Shown: positions 44,366 through 58,200 of the stretch, in pieces
Position numbering within the stretch: position 1 is the stretch's first letter
Layout of the letters: the number at the start of each line of letters is the position of its first letter
Source of the DNA: Paracyclopina nana
Lineage: Eukaryota > Arthropoda > Copepoda > Cyclopoida > Cyclopettidae
Direction: 5' to 3'
Assembly (NCBI GenBank): GCA_019096065.1
Contig: JAGUCH010000006.1
Span: forward strand, 6,902,001 to 6,966,000
DNA: 64,000 bases
Notes under the pieces: generated by a model
What the model saw: only the letters and a program-made list of their open reading frames with translations
What the model was told of the DNA's origin: nothing
Databases searched by the model: none
Program-made: the position numbers and the translations under genes

Positions 44366-45915
44366 GAGTGAGGCACTTTTTGGTTGCGACACTTTGTAGT
44401 TAATTAATTGATATTCAGTTTGGATGAGTTTTTCATATTAAATGGAACTCAGCTTTTTAAAAGTGAGATTTTCGAAAAATAAACATGGATTGTGTTTCCA
44501 CATCACTAGCTTTAATATCAATTTAGTATTGTAAACAAACTTGGGTCTAGCACAATTCAAATCTAGTTTTTGTCAAGATCAGGGTCAAATAAACAGTCAC
44601 ATTTTTCACCTACAATGTAAATAAAAGCATATCCATTCACATTAAAAAAGTGCTTGCAGCAGAATTTATTAAGGTTGTGATCACCTACGAAAGTCGGAAT
44701 AATTAGCAGAAGACCACATCTTTTTTTCAAAGCTGCATCAAGAGCTTGCGCGCGCGCCCGCGCTAAAAATGCTCTTAAAAAAGCGCCCGCTCTTCTCAGT
44801 TGCCGGTTGCATCTCAGTAGATCAAGTATTGAGACAAGTCTCAGCATTGACTCAGCTAAAACGTAAGTGAACTTGAAGTGGCGCCATGAAATCCGTTAGC
44901 CTTTCAGTCTAGACTTCCTGGCGCCTCAATTAATAAACCTTTTTCTAACGGTTTTTCTGTTGTTGTTGAACTCTGGTTTTTTCTTAAAGAAATCGGGGAA
45001 ATGCCTGTGTAAACATTGAAATATTTCAGTTTAGTCATTCTGGCACTTGAAAAACCATTTTTGTGGTTTTCCATTTTTTTCAAAAATGTTGACAATTTCT
45101 GAAGCTATGGATTTTTTTAAAGCTCAACACATGTGGAAATTTTGTGAATGTTGCTTTAAATCAAGTGCATCAAAAAAAGGCTTAATTGTGAATATGTGAA
45201 ATATGTTTCAAAAAAGCTTTTTAGAAACTAAAAATAGGATCAGAATTTTGAGCCAGGCACTTTGGCGTACTTTCTAAGTTGAATCTTAGTTTGTCATTTA
45301 AAGGTCAGCTGATGACTTGAAAAACAGGTCTTGAATTGAGCAAAGGGAAACAGAAAACCATTCTTTGCAGGCAAAGTTTTTGTACATCCAAAATTGAGTA
45401 ATTTTTATTACTAAAGCTGCTTGGCGCCAACTGAAAAAATCCGTTAGACTTTGTCTAGACTCTGTGGCGCCACTGATAAAAAAACGCCAACATTTTCAAC
45501 TTTAATATTACATGATCATTCAAACAAAGCATGATTTACATGTTTTGGCAGCTTTTGCTGATTTCTAGATATTTAAATTGCATAACTGTGCAATTTTAAA
45601 AGGTATTTTATTGAGGTTTTTTTTGTTCAAACATTATTTAGCTGGATTTGTTTGGTTCAAGGCCAAAAATGGGAAAAACACTTGCTGAATTCTGAGTATT
45701 TCAGATTTCACACCGAAATTACATTTCCTCTCAACAAATGGAAAAAAGCCTTTTTTGGCCTTGAAAAGGCCAAGATAAATTATGCTTTTTCAAGATGTGT
45801 GAAAAGGCTTATCAGACTAATGAAAAAAGGCTCTTTAAAGTCTTGCTTGAAAAATGGTGCTAAAATGGTCATGTAAAGGCCAAAAAGGCTCATTTTGGCC
45901 TTTTTTTAATTGCAG
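44366..45915. other. Spacer upstream of the GPCR with two GGCGCC palindromic segments
   Basis: Two segments of about 50 bp (44879-44929 and 45421-45470) have GGCGCC at both ends and a shared interior with ATCCGTTAG and GTCTAGACT. An unrecognised 94-codon minus-strand ORF (44563-44847) has an Arg/Ala-rich N-terminus and a Cys-rich second half. The 5' exon and promoter of the GPCR should lie here but are not identified. Confidence 0.4.
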
Positions 45916-48900
45916 ATGATGCTGAATGAAACATTGCTGCAGTTGATGGAAAGCAACGAGGAGAAAACCTTGGATTTGTTTGTTGTAGTGACCACAGTTG
46001 GCCTTTTGGCCGTCCTATTTGTCCTTGGCATCGGAGCAAACTCACTCTTGTTATTGGCCTTTCACCGAAGGCCAGCGTTGAGGACGACCTCCAACAGGTA
46101 ACACAAATGACTCCAGCCTTTATTAGGCATCAAGCTTTATTTGCCACTCTTTTTTGTTGCTAAATGGATGTGTAGCAAATCAGTGCCACTCTTTTGGCAC
46201 TAATTGTGTATTTAGTGCCACTCTTTAGCCAATTCAGTGTCACTCTTTTTTTTTTTAATTCAGAGCTGCCAACTGGCCTCAATTCAAATTTAAGTGCCTC
46301 AACTTGCCTTAATTCAAATTTAAGAGCCTTAATTTGCCTTGATTCAAAATTCAGTGCCACTCTTTAATTGAAACTCAAATTAAGTGCCACTCTTTACTTT
46401 AAACTCAAAATTCAGTGCCACTCTCTATGTAAATTAATTGCCTCTCAAATTTTGATCCAGTAACGACTTTTTTATTTAAATTCAAATTTCAGTGTCACTA
46501 TTTTAAAATTCAAAATTCCACTTTGTTTTGTTTTGATTCAGTGTTGTTTAGATATTTGCCATATTAAGTTATCTTTGGCTTGATTTAAGTCAATTCTTTG
46601 TTTTGTGTCAGTGCCCCTCAAGTCAAGTCTTAATTTAGTGCCATTTTAGACTAAATTCAGGCTAGGTTAAATGTTAAATCTAGTGCCGCTCTTTTTCAGG
46701 TAAAATAGTGAAGTCAACTTTGCCACTCTTTGCTGTTTTCGTGGGGTTAGTTGTGCCACTCTTTGCTGGTTGTGAGTAGTTAGCTCAGTGAAAGGTTCAT
46801 TGATTGAGAACCATTTATGACCACACTGACCCACATTTTATGGTATTTTATTGACACTGTGCCAACTTTATGGCCCTGCAGCCTTTCAAAGGCTACAAAT
46901 GGCCTTCAATGCATTTGACACCCCACCAGAAATTGCAGCCTAAAAACATTGTTAATAAAACAAATTAAGCATAATTATAGCAAGCATTAATTATGATAAT
47001 ATTGCATCTCATCAATTATTCCAGATGAGATATTACTATGATTAACAGTAATTGAAACAATAATATGGTTGATTATGGTAAAGAGTTCTAAAATTAGAAC
47101 ATAGCTTAGATTTTGTTGCTGGTTCTAAAATTACATAAATAACCTGTTTTGAATTTTATTATAGGTGCAAAACTTGTTGCCAAGACAATTTCAAGCTTAA
47201 AATATAACAAAGAAGTGAATATGCTAAAATTACACAATCAGCTGAAATCAGCTGTTTTTATTGACCATCAATTCAATTTAGCGTACTTTTTGTCTAAAAG
47301 TTGTTGTGAACAAGCAAAACAAAGCATAATGAGAATATGTTTCTTTTTTAGAATTGGCTGGTCATTTCTTGGAAAAGAAATGCTGCCTTTTTGCTTCAAG
47401 ATTGCTTTCAGCAAGATTTCCATTTAGAACATTAAAAAACATGCTGATCATCGACATAAATAAATGCCTTTTTTGGCAAATCATTGTTACTTTATATCAA
47501 CATTATGATGACCTTTGTAAGACAAATTCTTTCAGACAAAAAGTGTCGCTTAATGTTTTCAAACTCTGACAATTTGACGACAAGTGAAATAATAAACTTT
47601 TTTTTTTCTCATTCCAGATTTGTTGGGAACTTACTGGTGGTGAATTTGCTGTCGACTTTGCTATTGATCCCTCTCATCTGTATTGACATAACACCTGCCT
47701 CGTGGTGGAGGTGGCCAGCACCTGCACCTGTCAGGTGCATCTTCAGTGAGTTCATCTCATCCTGGGTCTCATCAGCCTCAATGTTGGGCACTTTGCTCAT
47801 TGGCCTCGATCAATACTTGGCCATACTTTTCCCTCTCAGGTACGAAAATTAAAACTGAAATTAAAAATATTCAGCCAAAAATATGTTTTTTAAGTAGAAA
47901 GCTTTAATTTTTATTATTGTTATTTTTTTACTATTGATGAAGTTACGTAGTTTTCACAAGCACAATATCGTGTAATGAGACAAGATTTGTTTAGTTCTAC
48001 TTGCTTGTCATTCTTTTGCAAACCAATCACTCAATTAAGCTTCAAGATTGCTCACATGAAGATTTCCAACTTGAACATTGCTGAACATTTCTTAGATACA
48101 TTGGGATCGTGGCTGGATCTCGCACTTGGATCATGTTGGCCTTCTCCTGGGCCATTTGTCTCATTGTGGCAGGAGTGTCCTCAATGTCTGAAGAGTCGAG
48201 CATTTGGTATGTCTGCTTGAGGACTTCCAAAGTCCAATTGGACTTTGGAGACAAGTACTCCTTGATCCTCCCCAGCTTGAACTATGTGGTCCTCTTCATC
48301 CTCCCCATTCTCCTCATTGGCCTCATCTACTCAAGGATCTACCTGGAAGCTGCTGCCAACTCTGAGAGAGTGAGAAGAGGCTCCAATTCAACCTTGACCA
48401 ACGGTCCCAATCCTGTGGAGGGCATGTACAAGTGCTCAGTGAAGATACTTCATGCCAGGAATGACTCCATTGCCTCTTCCATGGTTGATGCTGGCATGGA
48501 AGAGCAGCCCTTGAAGAGGAGCTCTGGCTCCTTCAGTGAGAAATTGGCCAGAAATGAACTGGTTAGAGCCACCAGTACTGCCAGCACTCAGCTCATGACC
48601 AGCATCAGGCATAAAATTTCCAATGCCAACTTGTTCATCCAGGTAAGTGCTCATTTAAGTCATTTCGTGCATTCTCTAAGAACCTATGAGTACCTAAGTA
48701 TCTAGGACTAAATACTTAAGAGCTTCAAGACATAATAATGAAGAATTTGGGTTTGATTAGAAGACCTCTTGAGTCACTTTTAGAACCTTAAGAGTTACTT
48801 CTAGGTTTGAACGACTAAGATACTAAGTACTAACCTAGGGCCTTGAGACAAAAAAGTCTCTAATTAAGACCTTAGGGCCTGAGAACCTTTAATTAAGACC

Positions 48901-50210
48901 TTAGGGTGTGAGAACCTCTTATTAAGACCTTAGGGTCTGAGAACCTTTGATTAGTACCTTAGGGTGTGAGAACCTCGAATTAAGACCTGAAGGTTTGAGA
49001 ACCTCTTTTTAAGACCTAAGGGTCTGAGAACCTCTAAATAAGACCTAAAGGTCTGAAAACCTCTAATTGAGACCTTTCTAGGGTCTGAGAACATCTTATT
49101 ATGACTTTATCCTGTGAGAATCGCTTTTTCAGGCCTTAGGGTTAAAGATCCTAAGATTAAGACCTTACGGTCTGAGAACCTTTAAGTAAGACCTTAGGGT
49201 GTGAGAACCTCGAATTAAGACCTCAAGGTTTGAGAACCTCTTTTTAAGACCTAAGGGTCTGAGAACCTCTAATTAAGACCTAAAGGTCTGAAAACCTCTA
49301 ATTAAGACCTTTCTAGGGTCTGAGAACATCTTATTATGACTTTATCCTCTGGGAACCGCTTTTTCAGACCTTAGGGTTAAAGATCCTAAGATTAAGACCT
49401 TAGGGTCTCAGAACTTCTAATTAAGGTCTTAGGGTCTTTGAACCTCTAATTAAGTCCTAAGGGTCTCATAACCATAAAAAACTTTTTCTTAGCATCTCAG
49501 AACCTTCAAAAGCAGTTAGGCTTCATTTAAGAACCTAGGCACCTCTCATTTTTTAAGACCAGTTGTCAGTCTCATGTCTTAAGAAGATTTATGTACATAT
49601 TAGTATTATATTTCAGAAACATAAGGAGGAATTGCATTCAGCCAAAATTTCAATGGTGATTTTTGTCATGGTCTTGGCTTGCTGGTTGCCATTCCACACC
49701 TCAGTGCTGTTACTCAGAGTGCACCTACTTTTGTGCCAAAACTGGCCAGGTTGGGCCAGGTGCATAACTCACCTGCTGGTGGTCATCTATCCCACCTTGT
49801 CACCTTATGTATTTGCCTTCAGATGCACCAAGCTCCAAAAGGAGCTAAAGAGAATGATCAAGGGCAGAAATAGCAATTCTTGGCAAGTCCCAACTAAAAG
49901 CCAAAGTGAATTGGACTCACTGAAAACTGGCCTTGTTGGCCTCCATTTGAAGAAGGCCTTGAAGGCCAACAAGGCTGAAGAAATGATGGTTGGGAAGAAA
50001 AAGGCTTCTTTCTTGATTGGTGACCAAGACTCTTGCAAAGAAACTATGCTGAAAAATGAAGGTAAAGAAGAAACATTGGCTCAGGCTCAGCCAGAAAGTG
50101 GTGAGAGCTCCCAAAGGAGCTCCATATCTTCACAAAAAACCAATTCCAGTGAGGACTCTTGTTGCATTTCTGATCTCATCAAGGGGAGCACAATCGAAAT
50201 GCACTTGTGA
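45916..50210 (+). CDS. Rhodopsin-class (class A) G-protein-coupled receptor, orphan
   Basis: Exons 45916-46097, 47618-47839, 48096-48642 and 49617-50210 join with matching phases (2, 2, 0) and give 514 residues. Seven membrane segments are visible. TM1 has GIGANSLLLLAFHRRP, and TM2 is NLLVVNLLSTLLLIPLI. TM3 follows a Cys (VRCIFSEF) and ends LIGLDQYLAILFPLRY. TM4 is WIMLAFSWAICLIVAG. A Cys in extracellular loop 2 (WYVCLR) could pair with the TM3 Cys. TM5 is NYVVLFILPILLIGLIY. A long third loop of about 120 residues follows. TM6 has CWLPFHT. TM7 reads TLSPYVFAF, then a basic helix 8. DRY is DQY and NPxxY is SPxxF. The ligand is unknown; I would not assign a subfamily. An acceptor directly before the ATG implies an upstream non-coding exon. 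Confidence 0.85.
46140..46770. repeat. Irregular GTGCCACTCTTT repeat in GPCR intron 1
   Basis: About a dozen AGTGCCACTCTTT motifs at irregular spacing alternate with AATTCAAATTTAAG pieces. It is a degenerate intronic minisatellite. Confidence 0.7.
46771..47617. other. Rest of GPCR intron 1
   Basis: AT-rich sequence with no repeat or open frame that I would support. Confidence 0.4.
48690..49510. repeat. ~29-bp minisatellite in GPCR intron 3
   Basis: About 25 degenerate units follow the pattern TTAAGACCTTAGGGTCTGAG plus AACCTCTAA. A block of about 230 bp (near 48.96-49.15 kb) recurs at about 49.20-49.39 kb. The core contains the palindrome GACCTTAGGGTC. Confidence 0.9.
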
Positions 50211-50306
50211 GACCTTGCAGTGACCAATTCTAGTGTTTCCATGTATTTTAGCTGTATTTGCCAAAAATATCATACCTTCTAATTGCTTATAGCATATCAA
50301 AAATCA

Positions 50307-50312
50307 AATAAA
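50307..50312 (+). terminator. AATAAA polyadenylation signal of the GPCR gene
   Basis: AATAAA lies about 100 bp after the GPCR stop codon, a normal 3'UTR length. Confidence 0.6.
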
Positions 50313-51629
50313 AAGACTACATTCAATATACATTTTGCCTGGATTAACCGCTTTGAACATTCGCTTAATAAGAAAAGAACGGTACCTCTAGGTTGGGTGA
50401 ATATATATTAATATATTGCGCTATACATACAAATAGTATATTGCCATTATTAAGCAATTTTGCAAAATATTCAGGGACAATTTTAGATGCCATTTTGCAA
50501 ACAACTGAGCTCAAGTCTTAAAGCCAAAAAGTGAAAAAATCAAATTAAGGCCCTAAAGGTTGTTATAAGCCCAATATAGCATTAAAACTAAATATTGTCA
50601 AGGTTTAAATCAACTGATATTTAATGTTAAAAGTCAGTATTTTTTCACATTATTTCTTGTTAGCTACAGTTATAGTTCGCATAATAAAAAAAAACAACGC
50701 TTCTCAGAGGTTGCGAGACTTCTTTATGCATCTTTGCGCTATAAAGACAATGAAAGTATTGTGCAATTATACTACTGTTAGCTTACATGAAAAATACAAA
50801 AAATGTCCATAAATATATTGCAGAGTGGACAATTCCAGACAACTTAATTGAGCAATATTTTTTAAATGTAACACATAAACTTTGTTGCAGAGCTTTTTTG
50901 CATTTTTTTCTTTTTTTTTTACAAAATATTGGTCATAATAGTAAAATTAGTCACAGACTATAGCAATAACACTCCTTTCCAATCCCTTGGGGTGGTGTGT
51001 GTTCTCATTATTCATAGAACTCTATTTTTTGCTCCATCATAACAGCAACAACACATGTACTACACCCCCACTGTGTCAGTATTCATGTGGTGGTGAAAAA
51101 ACCCTCCCACACACTTGTTGTTTTCCCACAAAATATGCTAATAAGATAATAACAATTGTGAAAATAATGGACATTTTCGAAAAAAAAAATTGGGAGATTC
51201 TGGAGCATCTATCTTTTGGACAGTCGATCCATTCTACAAGTTGACAGTTCCATCAAACCAAGAAAATGAGAAAAAGTTTGCGCTATTTGCAAAACTTATA
51301 AAGAAATGCTGCTGATAAAAGTTGAGTTCCTCTGTGGACAAATTTCAGAGCTGGCAACTGAAAATGAACTCAAAAGATTTTGATAGAGTTACATCCCAAA
51401 TTGTTTTGCTACAAATGAAATGTCGTCAAAAAAGAAATTTTTTGTTCATGTTAATTTTGGCTAGATTTGGTCATAGATGAACATTTTTTGCCTCTAGTAC
51501 TAAAAGTAACTACATAATATTCCCCTGCACATTGGGTGAACTCTGTCGAGATTAATCGGTGATATCAACAGATCATGCATTTAGATTACCTCATTACCCA
51601 GAAATGTGCATCTACACAAAATAGGTTTG

Positions 51630-51669
<40 letters not shown>

Positions 51670-54600
51670 AAAAAGTATTTAAAGTTGACGAATAAATAAA
51701 AAAAAAGCATTAGTGATACTAGAGTCAAATCTTTTGCAGGCATTTTCAGTTCCTCAGATTGAAATTGCTATAGAAAGGAAACCAATTCAAAACAGCCAGA
51801 TTTTCCAACTAAGAATACAAACATCGAACTTTTTTTCTACAACATAAAAAGCCTTTTCAAGGCCATAAATTGGCCTCGAGATGGAGCTGATGATCACTAT
51901 GTAACAAATTGTTATGGAATTTAAAGCCCCTTGCAAATCCATCGTTGAAAATGGCACCATTATTATTCCCCCCTTTTTCCTTTTCGCTTTGAAGAAGCAT
52001 AGATGAAATTTTCAAAGTCTTCTCAATTCATGTTTGACAAAAAGAATAGCAGTTGTTGCAGCTTTATGGTTCAGCAAATGGGGAAATGAGAAAATGAGAG
52101 GGAGGGAAATCGCTTTTTTCCCTCGACTCTCGTGGCTGCTGTTGTGTCTCCAGTCTTCCTCCTTTCTTCGCAATCTCACTGGGTGACTCTCTCCCTGTCG
52201 TGTAATACAGTTGTTCTTCATTATTTTGTACGCATGCGACACAAGCTGAAATAGAAAACGATGCACAGAGGTGAGAAAAGTGACAAAAAATGGTCAAAAA
52301 TGGCTCTGGAATGCTACTTTTCACACTTCCAAAGGTGTCATTTTTATATATCAACATGCGACGAATGTCGCACTTTTGTGAGAAATTGCATTAGACGTGG
52401 AGGGAAAAGGTGAGAAAAATGACAAAAAATGGTCAAAAGTGACTTTAATATGCTACTTTTCACACTTCCAAAGGTGCTATGTTCTCAATGATACGCAATT
52501 AATGTTGCAGTTTTGTTAGAAATTCCATGAGATGATGTAGGAAATGTCGTACAGAGGTGAGAAAAGTGAGAAAAATTTGTCAAATCTGAGCTGCACAAAA
52601 TGGTCAAAAATGGCTGAAATAGGTATGATATTTTTTTAACCTACAAAGGTGCTCTATTTATTTCGATAAACTACATGAAGCTCATTTAAAATTGTAATTA
52701 TATTATACAGGACATTTTGCATCACAAGAGTTTCAGCTGGTCTCGAAAGAATAATTAATTAAAAACTGTAGGAAAGAATAAATGGAGCTTATAGATTCAT
52801 TGCTAATAATTATGCTTCATGTTTTGATTATTTCAATGCCGATTGGGCTCTGATTAAAAAGCTAATAGTAAACACTGAAGGTTTTCCCTTCATTTTCCCT
52901 TTTGGACATTAGCTAATTTGCAATCAATTGTACTATAGTCAATGTAACCATCAAAATTATATAAATATAATTGCTTTTGAACTTATAGCAATTTTAAAAT
53001 GTGATAGTTAGTTACTCTTTTATGCATTAAGGCCAAAAAACACAGTTTAATCAATTCAGCCTCCTGTGAGTCATTTCTGAAAGAATACGAGGTTCACTGC
53101 TTACATCAGTATGAACTTCATTAAAACCTTATTTTTGCAAAAGTAAGCCTTTCAATAACATTGTTTGGCTTACATGTTAAAATCACAAGTACTACATAAT
53201 GCACTAGGTTTGTTAACAAAACATTTTAACCACCAGTAAGTCATTTCTGTACATTGAAAAACCAAGTGTTAACATCTTAATAACATCATAATAAAATATT
53301 TTTGGTAAAAAGCAGGTATACATGAGTAATTGGTACACCCTGTAGAAAGCGTATATATGTGTACATGTCTCGTTTTGAGGATCGAGTGGTTAGAAGGGAA
53401 GTTCAGTTTGAGTTCCTCGAGAGCAAGCTTAAATGGCACAACTGCAAAGGGGAGATAAGAGCTGAAATACAAAATTATGCCACATTTATTATGTATAAAA
53501 CAAAAATCATGCAATATACACTGTGGAAAGCTTATGCAATTTGGGACCCTATTGGCTTTTAATTTGACCACTTTATGAGTACTATTGATTGATTCCTATG
53601 GGAATTGTGCTACTCATTTTTAGTATGTATATTAATTATCTGGCTGAAATGGGACATTGTATTACTGCCAAATGAGTTATTTCTGCCAATTATAGCTCCA
53701 TTTTGGACTGAATAGAAAGCCAAAAGGTCATTTTTGAACACCTTTTTATGAAAACGAAAGTTGCTCTAAACAAGTGGGATTGACGTACTTTTCATAGTGA
53801 GAAAGCAGCCATTAATTGATAAAAAACCTATTTCACACCTTTCTGCCAAAATCATCACCCATACAAACTTGTAAATGTGTTGAAATCTAATTTTTCACAC
53901 TTCAGTGCCAAAATCATCAGATCATTATGAACTATATGCACAAAAAGTCCAATTAACTTGGCAGATTTTCTGCTAATTTTCACACCCTTTGTGGTGCTGC
54001 AACAATCCTCTTTTTATCGATAGTTTGTGTACAGAAAAGTTTTCAAACCATTCCATCCCCCCTCTCGGTTTCCTCTTTGCTAAGCAAACACAAGTGAAAA
54101 AAGATTTGTATGTACAAAGAGTTTCTTCGACTCTCATAAAAAGTGCATGAAACTGACCCAGGATTCCCTGGATTTGTAAGCACCAGATTCCTTAGTCTTG
54201 TTCCCCCATCAGCTTTTTTCCCCTGTGTGAAATTCAATAGCCTTCTTTGTGGTGGTGGGATTGCAGCTCTTGTGTGAAAAACACACTATATGCATTACTG
54301 TTTGTGCGTCAAGTTTGATCTAGGCTCAAATTTCACCAAACCCAAGTTGACGCGTGGCTGCTTCATTTACACAGAGTAACTTAATCATTCGTGGGAATCA
54401 TATGAAGTAAATGGATAATAAGTCACAAAAGGTCCATTTATCATGTAGGTATAGATATATATTCAAGTTCACATATTGATCTCAAAGGAGATGGAAAAAC
54501 CTCTTACAGGTGCAGCTTTAATTTGGTGGTCATTAATCATTCACTATTCGTATTCGAGAGATCTTTAAAACGAGAAATTTTGAGTTAAAAGGGCGATATT

Positions 54601-55245
54601 TTGAGAGGAAATGTGTGAAAAGTGAGGACATTTTGGTGGCTCTATGCTAAATTTCACACCTTCAAGGTGTCATTTCTGCTAGCAACATGGTGCGAATTTC
54701 TGATAAACCTGACAGAAAGGTGCGAGATTTTGATAAAACTAGCAATGAGGTGTGAATTTTGGCAGGAAAGTTGCCAAAAATTGCAGCAACATTCAAATTT
54801 TAACACGATGCCATGTTATAAATGACCTAGCTCATCCTTCTCTTCTTCTTGTTCTTCTTCGCCTTCCACTAAGTCATGGTCTGATAATTTGTAATGGGAA
54901 TCATTAATCTCACTACATGTGGCTACTTTACTACTACCTGCATCATCTCTTGAGAAATATGGACGATACACGATGCCCAAGGCATGAAAATCTTCACAAA
55001 TGTATAATTCAGGTCATCTCTGATTTATGAGAGCCCACAAATTGACTCAAGTAAAAAGAAAAAAGCATTTAAAAATCTATCGATATCCTCACAACAATGC
55101 TCAAAATCAAATGTGATCATCGACACTCAAATGTCTGCAAGTGTAATTGTGGTCTGTTTTGATTGGCTCCAGCCCTGGATTCATTTAGTATTTGGCCTTT
55201 CTCCACTGTGGCTTTCTGTTGGTCAGTGAGTCAGTCAAAAAAAGC
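50313..55245. other. Gene-poor 4.9-kb spacer upstream of Lim1
   Basis: No supportable gene. It contains a run of 38 A (51630-51667) and three degenerate repeat units at 52.27-52.66 kb, with loosely related motifs (TTTCACACxTT, GGTGCGAATTT) at 53.8-54.8 kb. An open minus-strand stretch at 54816-55013 (residues CEDFHALGIVYRPYFSRDD, then a Glu-rich end) could be an exon of an unseen gene. The last several hundred bases probably carry the Lim1 promoter. Confidence 0.4.
52268..52660. repeat. Three degenerate ~140-bp tandem units
   Basis: Each unit opens with GGTGAGAAAAGTGA, followed by AAAATGGTCAAAAATGGCT and then TACTTTTCACACTTCCAAAG. They diverge by about 20-30 percent by eye. Confidence 0.6.
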
Positions 55246-58200
55246 ATGCTGACTGTCGAAGAGACTCAAATGGAGGACAAGTTTTGTGCCAAGTGCTCCA
55301 GACCGATCCTGGATGAGTATCTCACCACTCTCATGGATCAATGGTGGCATGAAAAGTGTGTCCAATGTGATGATTGTGGTGACCAACTCACTGAGTCGTG
55401 CTACTCCAGGAATGGAGGGATTTTCTGCCAAACTGACTTCTACAGGTGGATATTATGATTACCAATGTTTGATGAAGATCTTGTCAAATTTCTAATTGCA
55501 TGACTCAAATCATCAAGTGTGAAACAATTTAGCTTTGTTTGTTTGATATCTCAATTGAAATTCTAATTTGAGTTTTGACAAATCAAATTTTAATTTGACA
55601 AATCAAATTTCAATTCTACAAATCAAATTTTAATTTGACAAAGGAAATTTTAATTTAATGAATCAAATTTGAATTTTGTCTAATCAAAGTTCATTTTTGC
55701 CAATCAATGACTTTTGACAATACCAATTTGAAATTTCAATTTGAATTTGGAGCTGTCCAACTGAATTTGAGTTTGGCAAAATCTAGTTGAAAATTTAAAA
55801 TTTTCCAACAGAATTTTATTTTTATTTTAACAAAGAATTTTGTTCAAGGATAGATGAACGCCGCAAAGATTAAAAACCAAGTGTTGTCGTGATGGCAAAA
55901 AGTTCCATTTCATTTTGTGGTCATCAAAACATGACTGTGGTTGAAATAAGCAAAAACACATCCAAGCAAAGAATTCTCTTGACCCAGTTCATCATTTATT
56001 TGGTGAAACATTATTCTAACATCCATTAAACATTTGAGCATAAAAGCAAATGTGGTTTCTAAAATCCACACATCTTTAAAAATATTCAAATGATCAATAT
56101 TTAACCAGATAAATCCTTGCATTCGTTAAGAATAATTAAATTTGCTTTTAAAATGTAATTTCATGATAAAAATCAAATTTGATTACAAGCATCAAATTTG
56201 ATTACAAGCATCAAATTTAATTACAAGCATCAAATTTGATTACAAGCATCAAATTCAAAATCAAATTGTATGTCAAAAATCATATTTGGAACAAAAATCA
56301 AATTAGTGGTCAAAATCAAATTAAATGTCAAAATCAAATTTGATGACAAAAATCAAATTTGTTTGTCAAATTAAATTTGATGACAAAAATAAAAAATTAT
56401 ATAGCAAAGCAAATTTGATGGTACAAGTAAAAATTGATCAAAAATATATCATTTGACAAAATTCAAATTTTTTTACGCTAATCAAATTTGTTGACAATTA
56501 TTTTTCAAAATTTTCAAAATTATTTCAGGCGATTTGCTCCGAAATGTTCTGGATGCGATTGCACTTTTAGGCCAACTGATTTGGTGCGAAAAGCACGTGA
56601 CCACTTTTTCCACGTGAATTGCTTCGTGTGTGCAATTTGCCATCGCCAATTGATGACTGGAGATCAATTATTCATCATCAATGGGCATTTGTTTGTATGC
56701 AAACAAGATTACTGCGACGGCAGAAACTATTTCCAACATGGCAACCACTTTTCAGGTAACAGAAAAATTTGAATAAGTTCAAATTAAAAAAATAAGTTGA
56801 AATTTGAAAAGAATAAGGTCACAAGAATCAAATTTTACTAGAATAAGTTCTAATTTGACTTGAATAAGATCAAACTTGAAAAGAATCAATTTTGACTAAA
56901 ATATAGTCAAATCTGATAAGAATTTGAGCTGTATAAGGTCAAATTTGACAAGAATCAAATTTTACTTGAATAAGTTCAAACTTGAAAAGAATCAAATTTG
57001 ACTGGAATAAGCTCAAATTTGACTTAAATCAAATTTGACTAGAATAAGGTCAAATTTAATAAGAATCAAATTTAAATTGAATTAGGTCAAAATAGTATGA
57101 CTTAATCAAATAATAAAGCCAAGTTTGAAAATCAAAATCAAGTCAAAATTGACTCAAATAGGATCCAATTGAAAAACAGGGAGATACTTTTGAGCATAAC
57201 AGTAATAGAGTTGCCATTCATCATTTTGAATTATTAATGTTTTAATAGCACTGTTGACAAGTTAAGCGTATTGAGCCTATCAAGCGTAAATTGTCTCATT
57301 TCAATAAACCGCAAATCATGACAGATAGCGACAAGCAACCAATCGAGCATGAGGTGTCCAAGCTAGAAAGACCCGTTCATCTACTACATATGCGTAAAAT
57401 TTGAAATTTGAAAAATTTAAATTAATTGGAATTAATGGATCGAGCTCCAAGTCGTGCCTTGTGCACTAGGCCTCAAATTTAGGGACACGATGCATAAGCA
57501 AAATATCTATTTAAAGTGGGTCAAAACTGAATTAAAATCGGCCAAATTTTTTTATTCATATTCAAAATTTGGCCAAATAGCTCCGAAAATTTGATTAAAT
57601 GCCTACTAATTTGCAATTTTAAATACCAATCAATTTGAATATTTTGAATAGGAAAAAATATATTTTTTTTTTAATTTGTCAAAAAAATTGAATAATTTGA
57701 TTTGTTGTCCAAAATTGTAATTTTAAATGTAATTTCAAATGTGAAAATTCTGCTTTAAAAATCTTATTTTATTTGGGGAATAAAAATTTAACTTTATTTC
57801 CGTTTTAATGGAAACATAATTAGAAAATTTGAATTTTTCTCGCAGCAGATGACCGGGGCCTTTTCTTCGTCTGAGAAAACCTTTGAGTTGTCATGAAAAA
57901 TTCTCAATATTCATGCACGCAACTTTTACATCTGAATGAATATGAATGTGCGATTGCGGTCGAAATTTCGGAACAAATAATAAAAAATGACATTTTTTAT
58001 TATTACGTTGCAGCGCTCACATCGCAGGACATTGAAGACAACAATCAGCTGACGTTTGATCAGCAAAGATGTCAACAACCACCTTCCCTCCCCTTGATGT
58101 CAGCTGATGCCCTCAACATAGACTCGTCCAACAATTCTAAGCAAGATTTGACCAATGATCACAATTTGGATTCTGCAGGTTTCTTTTCTTTTACTTAAGT

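Noticed and set aside
44563-44847. 94-codon minus-strand ORF with a Cys-rich second half
   Set aside because: No family is recognised and there are no splice partners. Kept only as a remark in the spacer entry.
51630-51667. Run of 38 A as the tail of a retroposed copy
   Set aside because: No gene-like or SINE-like sequence precedes it and no flanking duplication was seen; a simple homopolymer expansion suffices.
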